A DNA stretch of 64,000 bases from CAZYBO01 sp964645205 (lineage in GTDB: Bacteria; Pseudomonadota; Alphaproteobacteria; Rickettsiales; SXRF01), in contig CAZYBO010000002.1 in NCBI GenBank assembly GCA_964645205.1, positions 248,001 through 312,000 of the forward strand. The letters run 5' to 3'. The notes under the pieces were generated by a model. It had not been told where the DNA came from, searched no databases, and worked only from the letters and a program-made list of their open reading frames with translations. Positions 7,421-16,001 of this stretch are shown here, piece by piece. How positions within the stretch are numbered: the stretch's first letter is position 1; the number at the start of each line of letters is the position of its first letter. The position numbers and the translations under genes are program-made.

Positions 7421-9273
7421 ATCGCCGCCATGGTCATCGGTTGCGAAGAAAGCGCGTTGCGTTCCGTAAATTGCAGCGCCAGCGGCTTGCGCGTGCGCAG
7501 GCGCACCTGCTCGCTGCGGCGCACGGCTTCGCTGACGACGGGGCCGTCGAGCGCGAGCGCATCCACTACGTTGTCGGCGGCGGTTTTACGTGCCTGCATG
7601 TAATGTTCCGTTATCGCGGCGACGGATTTTGCGTCCATATCCGGCAGGCGGGAGAGCAGTTCGGAAGTCAGCGCCTGCGCCGCGCGGCCTTTGGGGTCGA
7701 ACGCGTCGGCTAGCGCCTGGTGCTCGATGATCTGTCCCTTGGCGTTGGCGTAAATATGCACGGCGGGTTCGCGTCCGAGAGGGCCGCGCGTCTGCACTAG
7801 CGATTCGATTAGCGTCTCCGCTTTTTCTTCCGGCATAGCGGCCACCGCTTTCGGAAGCGGTGTGGCGAGTTCCTGTTTCAGTTCGGCGAGGAACGTGGGA
7901 TCGTCGAGCAGTTTGCGTGAGGCGAGCATATCGTCGCGGCGGTTGATCAGGATGCTGTGGATGCTGACGGTGGACGCGTAGCGCAGGCGGGCGGGATCGT
8001 TATGCGTATCGAGTTTGCGCAGGGACTGGAAATGCGCGTCGGCCAGCGCGCTTGCGAATACGCCCTTGGGATAGAGCGCCATGATGAAGGCGTCGCACAG
8101 GCGCTTCTGTTCTTCGCGGAAGCGTTCAAAAACAGCCTTGTCGTCGGGGGCGCGTCCGGCATAGTCGCGGCGCAGGTTGAGTAGAAACGCCTTGCGCTTA
8201 TCACCTGCGAGGGCGCCCTCGGCAATCGGCGCGTCGGCAAGCGTCGCAGCACCTTGGGCCAGCGGCGGGCTTGCGTCTTTTTTTTCTTCCTTGTCGAGCG
8301 TGCTGCGGCGAGGGTTGTAACGGTCGCGCAATTCGTCGTTAAAGGCCTTGGAGGATTTCGGCAGCAGGAAACGCAAGCCGAGTACGGCTACCGCCGTGCC
8401 CACGCCGATACCAAGCCCGCGCGGGATCAATTCGGCGATTTCATGTTCCTTGTTTGCGATTTTCATGGCAGCGATACCGGCAACGGTTGCCGCGGCTCCG
8501 GTTTCCAGCACAGGCGCGGCAGGCATTTTGCGCGCTTCTTTGCGCTGTTTGCGTTCCATGTCTTTCTGTTCGGTTGCGGAGCGTTTCGGTTCTTCGTCTT
8601 TTACGCCGAATATTTTTTTTCCAACGCGCACCGCATGCGAAAAATACCGTTCGTCCAGTTCGCTGTCCAGCATGCTGGTGGCGGTGGGAAAGCGCGTGCG
8701 CAGGCCGAGCATCACGCTCATGGTGGCGATGGCGCCGACGATTTTGCTGGCGAGGATTACTCGCAGGTTCTGCGCGTTGCCAAGTACGCGCTGGAAGCCG
8801 ACATTGGTAAGGGTGGCGCTGGTGGCGATGATGGTGGAGTCCACCGCATTTTCCGCCTGGAAATATTTATACGTCTCCAGCTTCTGCATATAGCGCGGGT
8901 CGTTCTCGGCGATATGCTCTTGCTTGCGCCAATGTTCAAGCGCTTTTTTGCCGTTTTTTTCGTAGTGTTTGCCGAGCGTGTTCTTCACGGTGCCGATCAA
9001 CGCGTCGATCGGTCGCCCAAGGAAACGCTTCAGCCCGACATAGACGAAAAACGCGCTGGTGTCGCCCAGAAACTCGCCGCCCCACACATGCTTGTGCGTG
9101 ACTTCATGGCTGCGGCTGCCGAATTTCGTCTGAAACCATTTGCTCACCGGCGGGTCGATGAAATCCGTCGCCCAGCATGCGAAGGTTTGCTGAATGCCGT
9201 AGGCGATCTCGCGTCCTGTGCGCTTATCGCGCGGCAGGTCTTTGCTGGCAATGTCGGGAAGTTCGGTGTCCAT
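7417..9273 (-). CDS. Uncharacterised 618-residue protein with hydrophobic segments
   Basis: I do not recognise this family. From the ATG at 9271-9273 it is 618 residues; the frame extends six codons further to a TTG at 9291. An N-terminal region (MDTELPDIASKDLPRDKR) contains an HEVTHKH stretch and is followed by a moderately hydrophobic part (about 60-190). Two further hydrophobic stretches occur near residues 250-300 (TGAAATVAGIAAMK and GIGVGTAVAVLGLRFLL). The C-terminal half is charged and helical. It overlaps the downstream lipoprotein gene by GTGA. Two Fur-box-like sites lie 22-60 bases upstream. A membrane-associated role under iron control is an inference. Confidence 0.7.
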   Translation of the reverse strand: MDTELPDIASKDLPRDKRTGREIAYGIQQTFACWATDFIDPPVSKWFQTKFGSRSHEVTHKHVWGGEFLGDTSAFFVYVGLKRFLGRPIDALIGTVKNTLGKHYEKNGKKALEHWRKQEHIAENDPRYMQKLETYKYFQAENAVDSTIIATSATLTNVGFQRVLGNAQNLRVILASKIVGAIATMSVMLGLRTRFPTATSMLDSELDERYFSHAVRVGKKIFGVKDEEPKRSATEQKDMERKQRKEARKMPAAPVLETGAAATVAGIAAMKIANKEHEIAELIPRGLGIGVGTAVAVLGLRFLLPKSSKAFNDELRDRYNPRRSTLDKEEKKDASPPLAQGAATLADAPIAEGALAGDKRKAFLLNLRRDYAGRAPDDKAVFERFREEQKRLCDAFIMALYPKGVFASALADAHFQSLRKLDTHNDPARLRYASTVSIHSILINRRDDMLASRKLLDDPTFLAELKQELATPLPKAVAAMPEEKAETLIESLVQTRGPLGREPAVHIYANAKGQIIEHQALADAFDPKGRAAQALTSELLSRLPDMDAKSVAAITEHYMQARKTAADNVVDALALDGPVVSEAVRRSEQVRLRTRKPLALQFTERNALSSQPMTMAAM

Positions 9274-9294
9274 AGGCGCGCAGACTAACAATAA

Positions 9295-9332
9295 TGATAA
9301 TCATTCGCAAGTAAAAATGAGAATCATTCTCA
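9295..9332. promoter_or_regulatory. Tandem Fur-box-like operator
   Basis: The right site (9318-9332) is a perfect 7-1-7 palindrome, TGAGAAT-c-ATTCTCA, which is the classical Fur core. The left site (9295-9309), TGATAAT-c-ATTCGCA, matches at five of seven positions. They lie 23 bp apart, directly upstream of the minus-strand gene starting at 9273. The flanking 9333-9406 is AT-rich non-coding sequence reaching the 3' end of the O-methyltransferase gene. A Fur-type repressor is the likely reader; in alphaproteobacteria it could equally be a Mur/Irr relative. Confidence 0.7.
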
Positions 9333-9406
9333 ATATTAGCAAGGGCGGCAAGGCGTTGCAGAATAATATTACTTATATTCATAGTATTAACGGTGATATA
9401 GGCAGG

Positions 9407-10063
9407 CTAAAACAGCTTGATCGCCACCGTCATGCCCTGCTCGGTAGGGATCAGGGTAGAAAAATAACGTTCCGTATCGGCCAGCCGTTCATTGAAGCGG
9501 CGCATGCCGTTCCATGTGGAAGGCGCTACCGATTCCGGCGGGCTTTCGAGGGCGATGGTGTTGAAGAGCAGCGTGTTATCGGCGACGATCAGCCCATACT
9601 GGCGCACATTGGCTTCCGCCCAGTCGAGATAATCGTTGTAGCTGATTTTATCGGCGTCGATGAACGCCATGTCGAACGGCGCTTTGGCGCTGAGTTCGGG
9701 CAGGCGCATGTGTGCGTCGCCTTCGAGCATGGTGATGCGGTCGCGCACGTCCGACTGGTCGAAGAAATGCCGCGCCATCTGGATATGCTCCGGGTCTTTA
9801 TTGAGCGTGTAGAGATGTCCCTCCGGCGGCAGCGCGCGCGCGATCCACAGGGACGAATACCCGGCGAGCGTGCCGATTTCCACCACGGTTTTCGCCTGGT
9901 GCAGCGTGATGATCATCTGCAGCAGCTTGCCTTCCTCGGCGCCGATATGCATATGGATATTCAGCTTTTGCAGCGTGGCGTCGATGCTGTCGAGCAGCTT
10001 GTCTTGCGGCGCGTAGAGCTTGCGGATATAGTCGAGGCTGGGCGTGGGTGTGTGGCGCGGCAT
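9407..10063 (-). CDS. O-methyltransferase, caffeoyl-CoA OMT family
   Basis: This 218-residue SAM-dependent enzyme has VVEIGTLAGYSSLWIARALP (motif I, SAM binding) at about residues 60-80, LEGDAHMRLPEL and FIDADKISYNDYLDWA (metal-binding Asp region), and a final LFNTI and RFNERL segment. These fit the cation-dependent class I O-methyltransferases related to catechol and caffeoyl-CoA OMTs. The substrate in bacteria is usually unknown. The open frame runs upstream through recJ antisense, but the ATG at 10061-10063 (MPRHTPTPSLDYI) is the natural start. It is divergent from recJ with only nine bases between the two start codons, so each promoter must lie inside the other gene. Confidence 0.88.
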   Translation of the reverse strand: MPRHTPTPSLDYIRKLYAPQDKLLDSIDATLQKLNIHMHIGAEEGKLLQMIITLHQAKTVVEIGTLAGYSSLWIARALPPEGHLYTLNKDPEHIQMARHFFDQSDVRDRITMLEGDAHMRLPELSAKAPFDMAFIDADKISYNDYLDWAEANVRQYGLIVADNTLLFNTIALESPPESVAPSTWNGMRRFNERLADTERYFSTLIPTEQGMTVAIKLF

Positions 10064-10072
10064 GGAGACAGA

Positions 10073-11872
10073 ATGGAAGTTGCTCAGGCGAATGTCAATG
10101 ATGGTGTGAAAGCGGCGGTGCGCACGTCGCTGACTGGCTGCGACTGGGTATTGCGCGAGGCCGACCCGCGGCAGGTATTGTCGTTTTCGCAGCGCCATGG
10201 CCTGCCGGAAATGCTGGCGCGGATACTTGCGGCGCGCGGCATCGGCCTTGAGGAAGCGGAAGCGTTTCTCAATCCCAACCTCAAGCAATCGCTGCCCGAT
10301 CCCTCGCACCTGCTGGATATGGACGTGGCGGCCGACCGCGTAGCGTCGGCTATTATTTCGGGCGAGAAAATCGCCATCTTCGGCGATTACGATGTGGACG
10401 GCGCGACATCTTCGGCGCTGCTGGCGAGATTCCTGCGCGCGCTCGGCAACGACCCGATCCTCTACATTCCCGACCGCATGCGCGAAGGCTACGGCCCCAA
10501 TACGCCCGCACTGCTGGAGTTGAAAGAGCGCGGCGCCGCGCTCGTGATTACGGTGGATTGCGGCACGTTGTCGTTCGAGCCGCTGGAAGCCGCGTACGAG
10601 GCGGGGTTGGATGTTATCGTCGTCGATCACCATACCGGCAGCGCGCAGCGCCCGAAAGCGCTGGCGATCGTCAACCCAAACCGGCTGGATGAAACTTCGC
10701 CGCACGGCCAGCTTGCTGCTGTCGGCGTCGCGTTTTTGCTCGCAGTGGCGACCAACCGGCTGCTGCGTGAGAAGGGTTGGTTTTCCACGCGGACGGAACC
10801 GGATTTGCGCCAGTGGCTCGACATCGTGGCGCTGGGCACGGTGTGCGACGTGGTGCCGCTTACGGGCGCAAACCGTGCGCTGGTGGCGCAGGGCTTAAAA
10901 ATTATGGCGGGCAGGCAGAACGCGGGTATCCGCACGGTGCTCGACATGGCGGCCGCCGACGCCGCGCCGGGCGTGTACCATGCCGGGTTCGTCATCGGAC
11001 CGCGCATCAATGCAGGCGGGCGCGTAGGAAAATCCGACCTCGGCGTGCGGCTGCTGGTGACCGACGATCCGGCTGAGGCGCTGCAACTGGCGAAGGAGCT
11101 GGAGCACTATAACAGCGAGCGCAAGACGATCGAGGCGATGGTGCAGGAAGCGGCGATGGCACAGGCGGAGCAGCTTGACGCTAGCGCACCGCTGCTCGTG
11201 GTATCCGGCAAGGGCTGGCATCCGGGCGTAATCGGGATCGTCGCCGGTCGCCTCAAGGAGCGTTTCCATAAACCGGTCGCCGTGATCGCGCTGGAGGGCG
11301 GCGTGGGCAAGGCGTCGGCGCGCTCGGTGCCGGGCTTCGATTTCGGCGGCGCGGTGATCGCCGCACGCGATAACGGTCTCCTGCTGGCAGGCGGTGGGCA
11401 TGCGATGGCGGCGGGCTTTACCGTCGAGGAAGCGGCGATTCCCGCGTTTACCGAGTTTTTATCGCTGCGCGCGGTAGCGCAATTCGGTACGGAAATACGC
11501 ACGCGGCGGATTATGCTCGACTGCGCGCTCGGCATTGGCGGCGTCACGCCCGAATGCGCCGATATGCTGGAGCGGCTAGGGCCGTTCGGCCAGGGCAACC
11601 CGAATATACGGTTGGTGGTGCAAGACGTTATCAACCTTGCGCCGCAATGGGCGGGCAATGACGAGCAGCATGTGCGGACGTTTTTAGGCGATCCGCTGAG
11701 CAAAACCCGCCTGTCTGCCATTGCCTTCCGCGCGGCGGGCAACGGGTTGGCGGAAGCGCTGTTTTCCACGCGTGGCAAGCGTATCGACGTGGCCGGGCAG
11801 CTCAAGTCGCAGGAATGGCAGGGCAAGCGTTCGCTCAGTTTGCACATAGAAGATGTTGCGGAGGCGCGGTGA
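10073..11872 (+). CDS. recJ: Single-stranded-DNA-specific exonuclease RecJ
   Basis: This 599-residue 5'-to-3' ssDNA exonuclease acts in RecF-pathway recombination and mismatch repair. Motifs are FGDYDVDGATSSALL (motif I aspartates, about residue 105), VIVVDHHTGS (the DHH motif, about 185), the GPRINAGGRVG motif, and the DHHA1 GGGHAMAAGFTV motif at about 440, followed by an OB domain. The length is usual for RecJ (about 570-600). The ATG at 10073 begins MEVAQANVNDGVKA. The longer frame upstream to 9218 is antisense to the O-methyltransferase and is not coding. cysT begins 19 bases after the stop. Confidence 0.95.
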   Translation: MEVAQANVNDGVKAAVRTSLTGCDWVLREADPRQVLSFSQRHGLPEMLARILAARGIGLEEAEAFLNPNLKQSLPDPSHLLDMDVAADRVASAIISGEKIAIFGDYDVDGATSSALLARFLRALGNDPILYIPDRMREGYGPNTPALLELKERGAALVITVDCGTLSFEPLEAAYEAGLDVIVVDHHTGSAQRPKALAIVNPNRLDETSPHGQLAAVGVAFLLAVATNRLLREKGWFSTRTEPDLRQWLDIVALGTVCDVVPLTGANRALVAQGLKIMAGRQNAGIRTVLDMAAADAAPGVYHAGFVIGPRINAGGRVGKSDLGVRLLVTDDPAEALQLAKELEHYNSERKTIEAMVQEAAMAQAEQLDASAPLLVVSGKGWHPGVIGIVAGRLKERFHKPVAVIALEGGVGKASARSVPGFDFGGAVIAARDNGLLLAGGGHAMAAGFTVEEAAIPAFTEFLSLRAVAQFGTEIRTRRIMLDCALGIGGVTPECADMLERLGPFGQGNPNIRLVVQDVINLAPQWAGNDEQHVRTFLGDPLSKTRLSAIAFRAAGNGLAEALFSTRGKRIDVAGQLKSQEWQGKRSLSLHIEDVAEAR

Positions 11873-11890
11873 GATGGTAAAGCTGGTGGC

Positions 11891-12751
11891 ATGACCCATT
11901 CACTGACCCGCGCGCTCCATAAATTCAAAAAACCGAGCATCATTCCCGGCTTCGGCGTGACGCTGACGTTCACATTGCTCTATCTTGCGCTGATCGTGGT
12001 GATTCCGTTGTGGGGATTGTTCACGCGCACCTCCACTATGAGTTTTGCCGAGTTCTGGACGGCGGTCACCAGCGACCGCGTGATGCACGCCTACCGCGTC
12101 AGCTTCGGCCTGTCGTTCATCGCCGCGCTCGCCAATTGCTTTTTCGGGCTGATACTGGCGTGGGTGCTCACGCGCTACCGTTTTCCCGGCCGCAAGCTGG
12201 TCGATGCGGTGGTGGATGTTCCGTTCGCGTTGCCCACCGCGGTGGCGGGGATTGCGTTGACCGCGCTCTACGCGCCGCAGGGCTGGCTCGGCCAATATCT
12301 CGTGCCGATGGGTATCAAGGTGGCGTTCTCACCGTTGGGGATTCTGGTCGCGCTGATGTTCGTCGGCCTGCCGTTCGTGGTGCGCACGGTCGAGCCGATT
12401 TTGCAGGATGTGGAACAGGAGCTGGAGGAAGCGGCGATGAGTTTGGGCGCATCGCGCTGGCAGACGTTCTGGCAGGTGATTTTCCCCACGATATTACCGG
12501 CCTTGCTCACCGGTTTCGCCATGTCGTTCGCACGGGGCTTAGGCGAGTACGGTTCGGTGATTTTTATCGCGGGCAACATTCCCAAGCTCTCGGAAATCGT
12601 GCCGCTGATCGTGGTCATCAAGCTGGAGCAATATGATTATGCGGGTGCTACCGCGATTGCCAGCGTGATGTTGGTTGCGTCGTTTATCCTGCTGTTCATC
12701 ATCAACTGGCTGCAGAAGTGGATGGGCAGCCACGCCGCGGGGCGCATATGA
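11891..12751 (+). CDS. cysT: Sulfate/thiosulfate ABC transporter permease CysT (CysU)
   Basis: This 286-residue inner-membrane permease has about six spans. The EAA-type cytoplasmic loop (EEAAMSLGASRWQTFWQVIFPTILP, about residues 178-202) contacts the ATPase CysA. The N-terminal sequence and the PFALPTAVAGIALTALYAPQGWLG block are typical of CysT. It is the first gene of cysT-cysW-cysA and overlaps cysW by ATGA, indicating translational coupling. No periplasmic sulfate-binding protein gene (cysP or sbp) is next to it, so the binding protein must be encoded elsewhere. Confidence 0.94.
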   Translation: MTHSLTRALHKFKKPSIIPGFGVTLTFTLLYLALIVVIPLWGLFTRTSTMSFAEFWTAVTSDRVMHAYRVSFGLSFIAALANCFFGLILAWVLTRYRFPGRKLVDAVVDVPFALPTAVAGIALTALYAPQGWLGQYLVPMGIKVAFSPLGILVALMFVGLPFVVRTVEPILQDVEQELEEAAMSLGASRWQTFWQVIFPTILPALLTGFAMSFARGLGEYGSVIFIAGNIPKLSEIVPLIVVIKLEQYDYAGATAIASVMLVASFILLFIINWLQKWMGSHAAGRI

Positions 12752-13593
12752 GGCCGCGCGCCCCCACGACCGATCCGCTATGGTTCCGCCTGTTGCTACT
12801 GACGCTGGCGCTCGGCTATATCGGCATTCTCGTGCTGATGCCTGTGGCGGTGGTATTCGCCGAAGCGTTCGCGCAGGGCTGGCAGGTATATCTGAAAGCG
12901 CTTTCCGATCCGCTGGCGCTGTCGGCGGTGAAGTTGACGCTGCTGGTGGCGGCGATCGCCGTGCCATGCAACGTGGTGTTCGGCGTGGTGGCATCGTGGG
13001 CGATCGCCAAATTCAATTTCGCGGGCAAGCGGTTGCTGATTACGTTCATCGACCTGCCGTTTTCCGTGTCGCCGGTGATTTCGGGATTGATCTATGTGCT
13101 GCTGTTTGGCTCCGGCAGTATGCTCGGCGAGTGGTTGAGCGAGCATGATATGCAGATCGTATTTGCCGTGCCGGGGCTGGTGATCGCCACAATTTTCGTT
13201 ACGTTCCCGTTTGTCGCGCGCGAGCTTATCCCGCTGATGGAAGAGCAGGGCACGGAAGAGGAAGAGGCGGCGATCATGATGGGCGCGGGCGGGTTGCGCA
13301 CGTTTTTTTCCGTCACCCTGCCCAATATCAAATGGGCGCTGCTCTACGGGGTGTTGCTGTGCAACGCGCGCGCGATGGGGGAGTTCGGGGCGGTATCGGT
13401 GGTTTCCGGGCATATTCGCGGCGAGACCAATACCATCCCGCTGCATGTGGAAATATTGTATAACGAATATAATTTCGTGGCCGCCTTCGCGGTTGCGTCG
13501 ATGTTAACCATACTGGCGCTGGTGACGCTCTTGCTTAAGACGCTGATCGAGTTTAAGTTCGCCAGTGAGATACACGCACGGAAGAAGGCGTAG
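12748..13593 (+). CDS. cysW: Sulfate ABC transporter permease CysW
   Basis: This 281-residue permease partners CysT. It shows a hydrophobic first span (LLLLTLALGYIGILVLMPVAVVF), IDLPFSVSPVISGLIYVLLFG, and the EAA loop EEEAAIMMGAGGLRTFFSVTLP. The last part, GEFGAVSVVSGHIRGETNTIPLHVEILYNEYN, is characteristic of CysW. The start is the ATG at 12748 in an ATGA overlap with cysT. The frame stays open upstream to 12718, but that part overlaps the cysT C-terminus. cysA follows after two bases. Confidence 0.94.
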   Translation: MRPRAPTTDPLWFRLLLLTLALGYIGILVLMPVAVVFAEAFAQGWQVYLKALSDPLALSAVKLTLLVAAIAVPCNVVFGVVASWAIAKFNFAGKRLLITFIDLPFSVSPVISGLIYVLLFGSGSMLGEWLSEHDMQIVFAVPGLVIATIFVTFPFVARELIPLMEEQGTEEEEAAIMMGAGGLRTFFSVTLPNIKWALLYGVLLCNARAMGEFGAVSVVSGHIRGETNTIPLHVEILYNEYNFVAAFAVASMLTILALVTLLLKTLIEFKFASEIHARKKA

Positions 13594-13595
13594 GC

Positions 13596-14813
13596 ATGGC
13601 GGTAGAAGTACATAATATCGGCAAGAATTTCGGCAGCTTCGTTGCGCTGGACAATGTGAACCTGAACGTTAAGGACGGTGAGCTGGTCGCGCTGCTCGGG
13701 CCTTCCGGCTCCGGGAAAACTACGCTGCTGCGCATTATCGCAGGCCTTGAATTCGCCGATTCCGGCACGGTGATGATCGATGGCGCCGAGGCCAGCCGCA
13801 TGCACGTGAAAGACCGGCATGTAGGGTTCGTGTTCCAGCATTACGCGCTGTTCCGCCACATGACGGTATTCGACAACGTCGCGTTCGGCCTGCGCGTGCG
13901 GCCGAAGGAGGTGCGCCCCTCGCGCACGGCGATCAACCGCCGCGTGATGGCGCTGCTAAAGCTCGTGCATCTCGACCAATTTTACGACCGCTACCCCTCG
14001 CAGCTTTCCGGCGGGCAGCGGCAGCGTGTGGCGCTTGCGCGTTCGCTGGCGGTGGAGCCGAAGCTGTTGTTGCTCGACGAGCCGTTCGGCGCGCTCGACG
14101 CCAAAGTGCGTAAAGAGCTGCGCCGCTGGTTGCGCCGTCTGCATGACGACATCCAGATCACCAGCATTTTCGTCACCCACGATCAGGAAGAGGCGATGGA
14201 AGTCTCCGACCGCGTGGTGGTGATGAATCAAGGCAAAATCGAGCAGGTCGGTACGCCGGAAGTGGTGTACCACCAACCCGCCAACGGCTTCGTGTATGAC
14301 TTCCTCGGCAACTTCAACGAATTCGCCGGCTGGAAAGACGAGCATGGCGATGTGCACATGGCCGAGGACGATCTGTGGACGCCCAAGGCGCAGGTGGACG
14401 CAGAGCAGACCACGCAGTCGCACTGGCTGAACCGCTATCCCGAACTGGTAGGCGCGATCCGCAAGATCATGCCCGGCCTGCCGCTGCCGGTGGAAGTGCC
14501 GGAGGTGAGGGCGGCGGCGCATGTGACGAAGCAGGAAATGCGTTCGCTGCTTGCCCAGCGCGGCACGCCGGTGCGCGTATTCGCCCGCCCGCACGAAATG
14601 TTCGTCACCAAAACGCCCGATGACGCGCACGAATATATCCCCGTGGAAGTGGTGCATATCAACCCCGCCGGGTCGCTGGCGAAAATCGAAATGCAGCGCA
14701 AGAACGGCACGATCTTGCAGGCGGAAGTGCCCAAAAACATCGTGGACATGCTCACCATCCGCAAGCACGACCAAGTATTCGTGCGGCCGAAGCAGATACG
14801 GGTATTTGAATGA
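13596..14813 (+). CDS. cysA: Sulfate ABC transporter ATP-binding protein CysA
   Basis: This 405-residue cytoplasmic ATPase powers the CysTW permease. Motifs are Walker A GPSGSGKTT (residues 36-44), Q-loop FQHYALF, signature LSGGQRQRVALARSL (about 133-147), Walker B LLLLDEPFGALD (about 153-164) and the switch His in FVTHDQEEAM. The C-terminal 150 residues form a regulatory TOBE-like region ending in VFVRPKQIRVFE. It is slightly longer than Escherichia coli CysA (365) because of an insertion around residues 250-310. It ends the cysTWA operon, and a palindromic repeat lies 25 bases after the stop. Confidence 0.94.
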   Translation: MAVEVHNIGKNFGSFVALDNVNLNVKDGELVALLGPSGSGKTTLLRIIAGLEFADSGTVMIDGAEASRMHVKDRHVGFVFQHYALFRHMTVFDNVAFGLRVRPKEVRPSRTAINRRVMALLKLVHLDQFYDRYPSQLSGGQRQRVALARSLAVEPKLLLLDEPFGALDAKVRKELRRWLRRLHDDIQITSIFVTHDQEEAMEVSDRVVVMNQGKIEQVGTPEVVYHQPANGFVYDFLGNFNEFAGWKDEHGDVHMAEDDLWTPKAQVDAEQTTQSHWLNRYPELVGAIRKIMPGLPLPVEVPEVRAAAHVTKQEMRSLLAQRGTPVRVFARPHEMFVTKTPDDAHEYIPVEVVHINPAGSLAKIEMQRKNGTILQAEVPKNIVDMLTIRKHDQVFVRPKQIRVFE

Positions 14814-14838
14814 GCCACACCGTGCACGTTTCTTTTTT

Positions 14839-14910
14839 GTCATTTCTGCGAAAGCAGGAATCTATGCTTCCTCTATCTTATCCTAAGATTCCTGCTTTCG
14901 CAGGAATGAC
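14839..14910. repeat. REP-like intergenic palindrome
   Basis: Two 25-base arms, at 14839-14863 and 14886-14910, are reverse complements with one mismatch around a 22-base loop. The core TCCTGCTTTCGCAGGA is itself palindromic. The element sits between cysA and pgsA. Its GTCATTYCTGCGAAAGCAGGAAT-type arms resemble dispersed REP-like or mobile palindromic elements found in many proteobacterial genomes. It could also act as a transcript-end structure for cysA, but there is no clear T-run after it. Confidence 0.8.
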
Positions 14911-14931
14911 AAGGATGGAAGAGAGTATGTT

Positions 14932-15513
14932 ATGAGCCTGCGCAAGAACCTGCCCAATTACCTGACCTACCTGCGCATCGCGGCGATCCCCGGCCTGTGC
15001 GTGGTGTTTTTCCTCAAGGGCGAATGGTCGTACTATCTATCAGCCGGGTTGTTTTTCATAGCCGGCGTCACCGACTGGCTCGACGGCTATATCGCACGCG
15101 CGTGGCATGCGCAGTCGAATATCGGCCGCTTCCTCGACCCGATTGCCGATAAGCTGCTGGTAGCCACCGCGCTGCTGCTGCTCGTGCAGGCGAACACCGA
15201 CGACATCACGCGCTGCGATATTATTCCCGCCATCGCCATCGTCTGCCGTGAAATCTTAGTGTCGGGATTGCGCGAGTTTTTAGCCGAAATCCGCATCGGC
15301 GTGCCGGTATCCAAGCTCGCCAAATTTAAAACCGCCGCGCAGATGGGCGCGATTTTCTTCCTGCTGTTGTGGAGCGGCGCTCCGGGCTGGTTGCCTGCGG
15401 AATTTATCGGCCGCTTGTTGCTGTGGGTCGCCGCCGCGCTGACACTGGTGACGGGCTATGCCTATTTCCAGGTGGGTTGGAAGCATATGAATGAGAATGA
15501 CGGCGCAAACTGA
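14932..15513 (+). CDS. pgsA: CDP-diacylglycerol--glycerol-3-phosphate 3-phosphatidyltransferase PgsA
   Basis: This 193-residue inner-membrane enzyme makes phosphatidylglycerophosphate, the committed step to phosphatidylglycerol and cardiolipin. The CDP-alcohol phosphotransferase signature is complete: D-W-L-D-G-Y-I-A-R then G-R-F-L-D-P-I-A-D-K (about residues 46-74). Four to five membrane spans surround it. The start NLPNYLTYLRI is typical of PgsA. The length is normal for the family (180-200). The ATG at 14932 follows GAGAG spacing weakly. It stands alone on the plus strand, with a minus-strand terminator beyond its end. Confidence 0.95.
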   Translation: MSLRKNLPNYLTYLRIAAIPGLCVVFFLKGEWSYYLSAGLFFIAGVTDWLDGYIARAWHAQSNIGRFLDPIADKLLVATALLLLVQANTDDITRCDIIPAIAIVCREILVSGLREFLAEIRIGVPVSKLAKFKTAAQMGAIFFLLLWSGAPGWLPAEFIGRLLLWVAAALTLVTGYAYFQVGWKHMNENDGAN

Positions 15514-15529
15514 ATTTCGTAGGGTGCCG

Positions 15530-15564
15530 AAAAAAACTCTCCCCCCGCATGAGCGGAGGGAGAG
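15530..15564 (-). terminator. Rho-independent terminator for the 15586 gene
   Basis: A 12-bp stem (15537-15548 with 15553-15564, one mismatch, loop ATGA) is followed on the minus strand by seven T residues (15530-15536). It lies just beyond the stop of the small secreted-protein gene. It also separates that gene from the convergent pgsA, although the plus-strand side lacks a T-run. Confidence 0.8.
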
Positions 15565-15585
15565 CGATAGTATTATTATCTCTGA

Positions 15586-15888
15586 TTAGAGTACAATTTT
15601 ACCGGTGCCGTTTGTGGGCGGAATGTTAATGCCCGGGCTGCCGGTCGGGGTCGGGCAAGCACCATCCGGGTAGATTTCACAGCCGATGGTCGGTGGCGGT
15701 GCGGTGGTGGGGCTGCCTACCGGCGACCAGGTGGCGGCAAGCTCAATCGTGCCTACAATCGCTACGGTGTTGGCGGGTTCAGACGACAGGAGCTTGTTAA
15801 CAGAGGCTTCAGCCGAACTGATAACCGGCAATCCTGCGATGGAGATGGCAGTGGTAGTAAAGAGTGTATAGAGCGAAAGGTTCTTCAT
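15586..15888 (-). CDS. Small exported protein of unknown function
   Basis: This 100-residue protein has a signal peptide (MKNLSLYTLFTTTAISIAGLPVISSAEA, cleavage likely near residue 27). The mature part is short and rich in Pro, Gly and Thr, with two Cys in GCEIYPDGAC that could form a disulfide and a PTPTGSPGINIPPTNGTG tail. No family was recognised. AGGATAA precedes the ATG. It has its own upstream gap (15889-16001) with no gene, which I take as its promoter region, and a strong terminator after it, so it is a single-gene unit. Confidence 0.65.
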   Translation of the reverse strand: MKNLSLYTLFTTTAISIAGLPVISSAEASVNKLLSSEPANTVAIVGTIELAATWSPVGSPTTAPPPTIGCEIYPDGACPTPTGSPGINIPPTNGTGKIVL

Positions 15889-16001
15889 ATAGTTATCCTA
15901 TGTTTGTAAGTTAAGGGCATACCGTTAACAGTCCAATTCTACCGAACGAATGTGACAGTTTGGTGACGGCTATATGAAGGATTTATGACAATCGCGCTAA
16001 A

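Noticed and set aside
8254..9288. 344-codon plus-strand open frame
   Set aside because: It lies antisense inside the 618-residue gene, with Phe/His/Arg-rich shadow composition and no domain.
9218..10072. Long N-terminal extension of the recJ frame
   Set aside because: It is antisense to the O-methyltransferase gene and encodes no RecJ-like sequence; RecJ similarity begins after the ATG at 10073.
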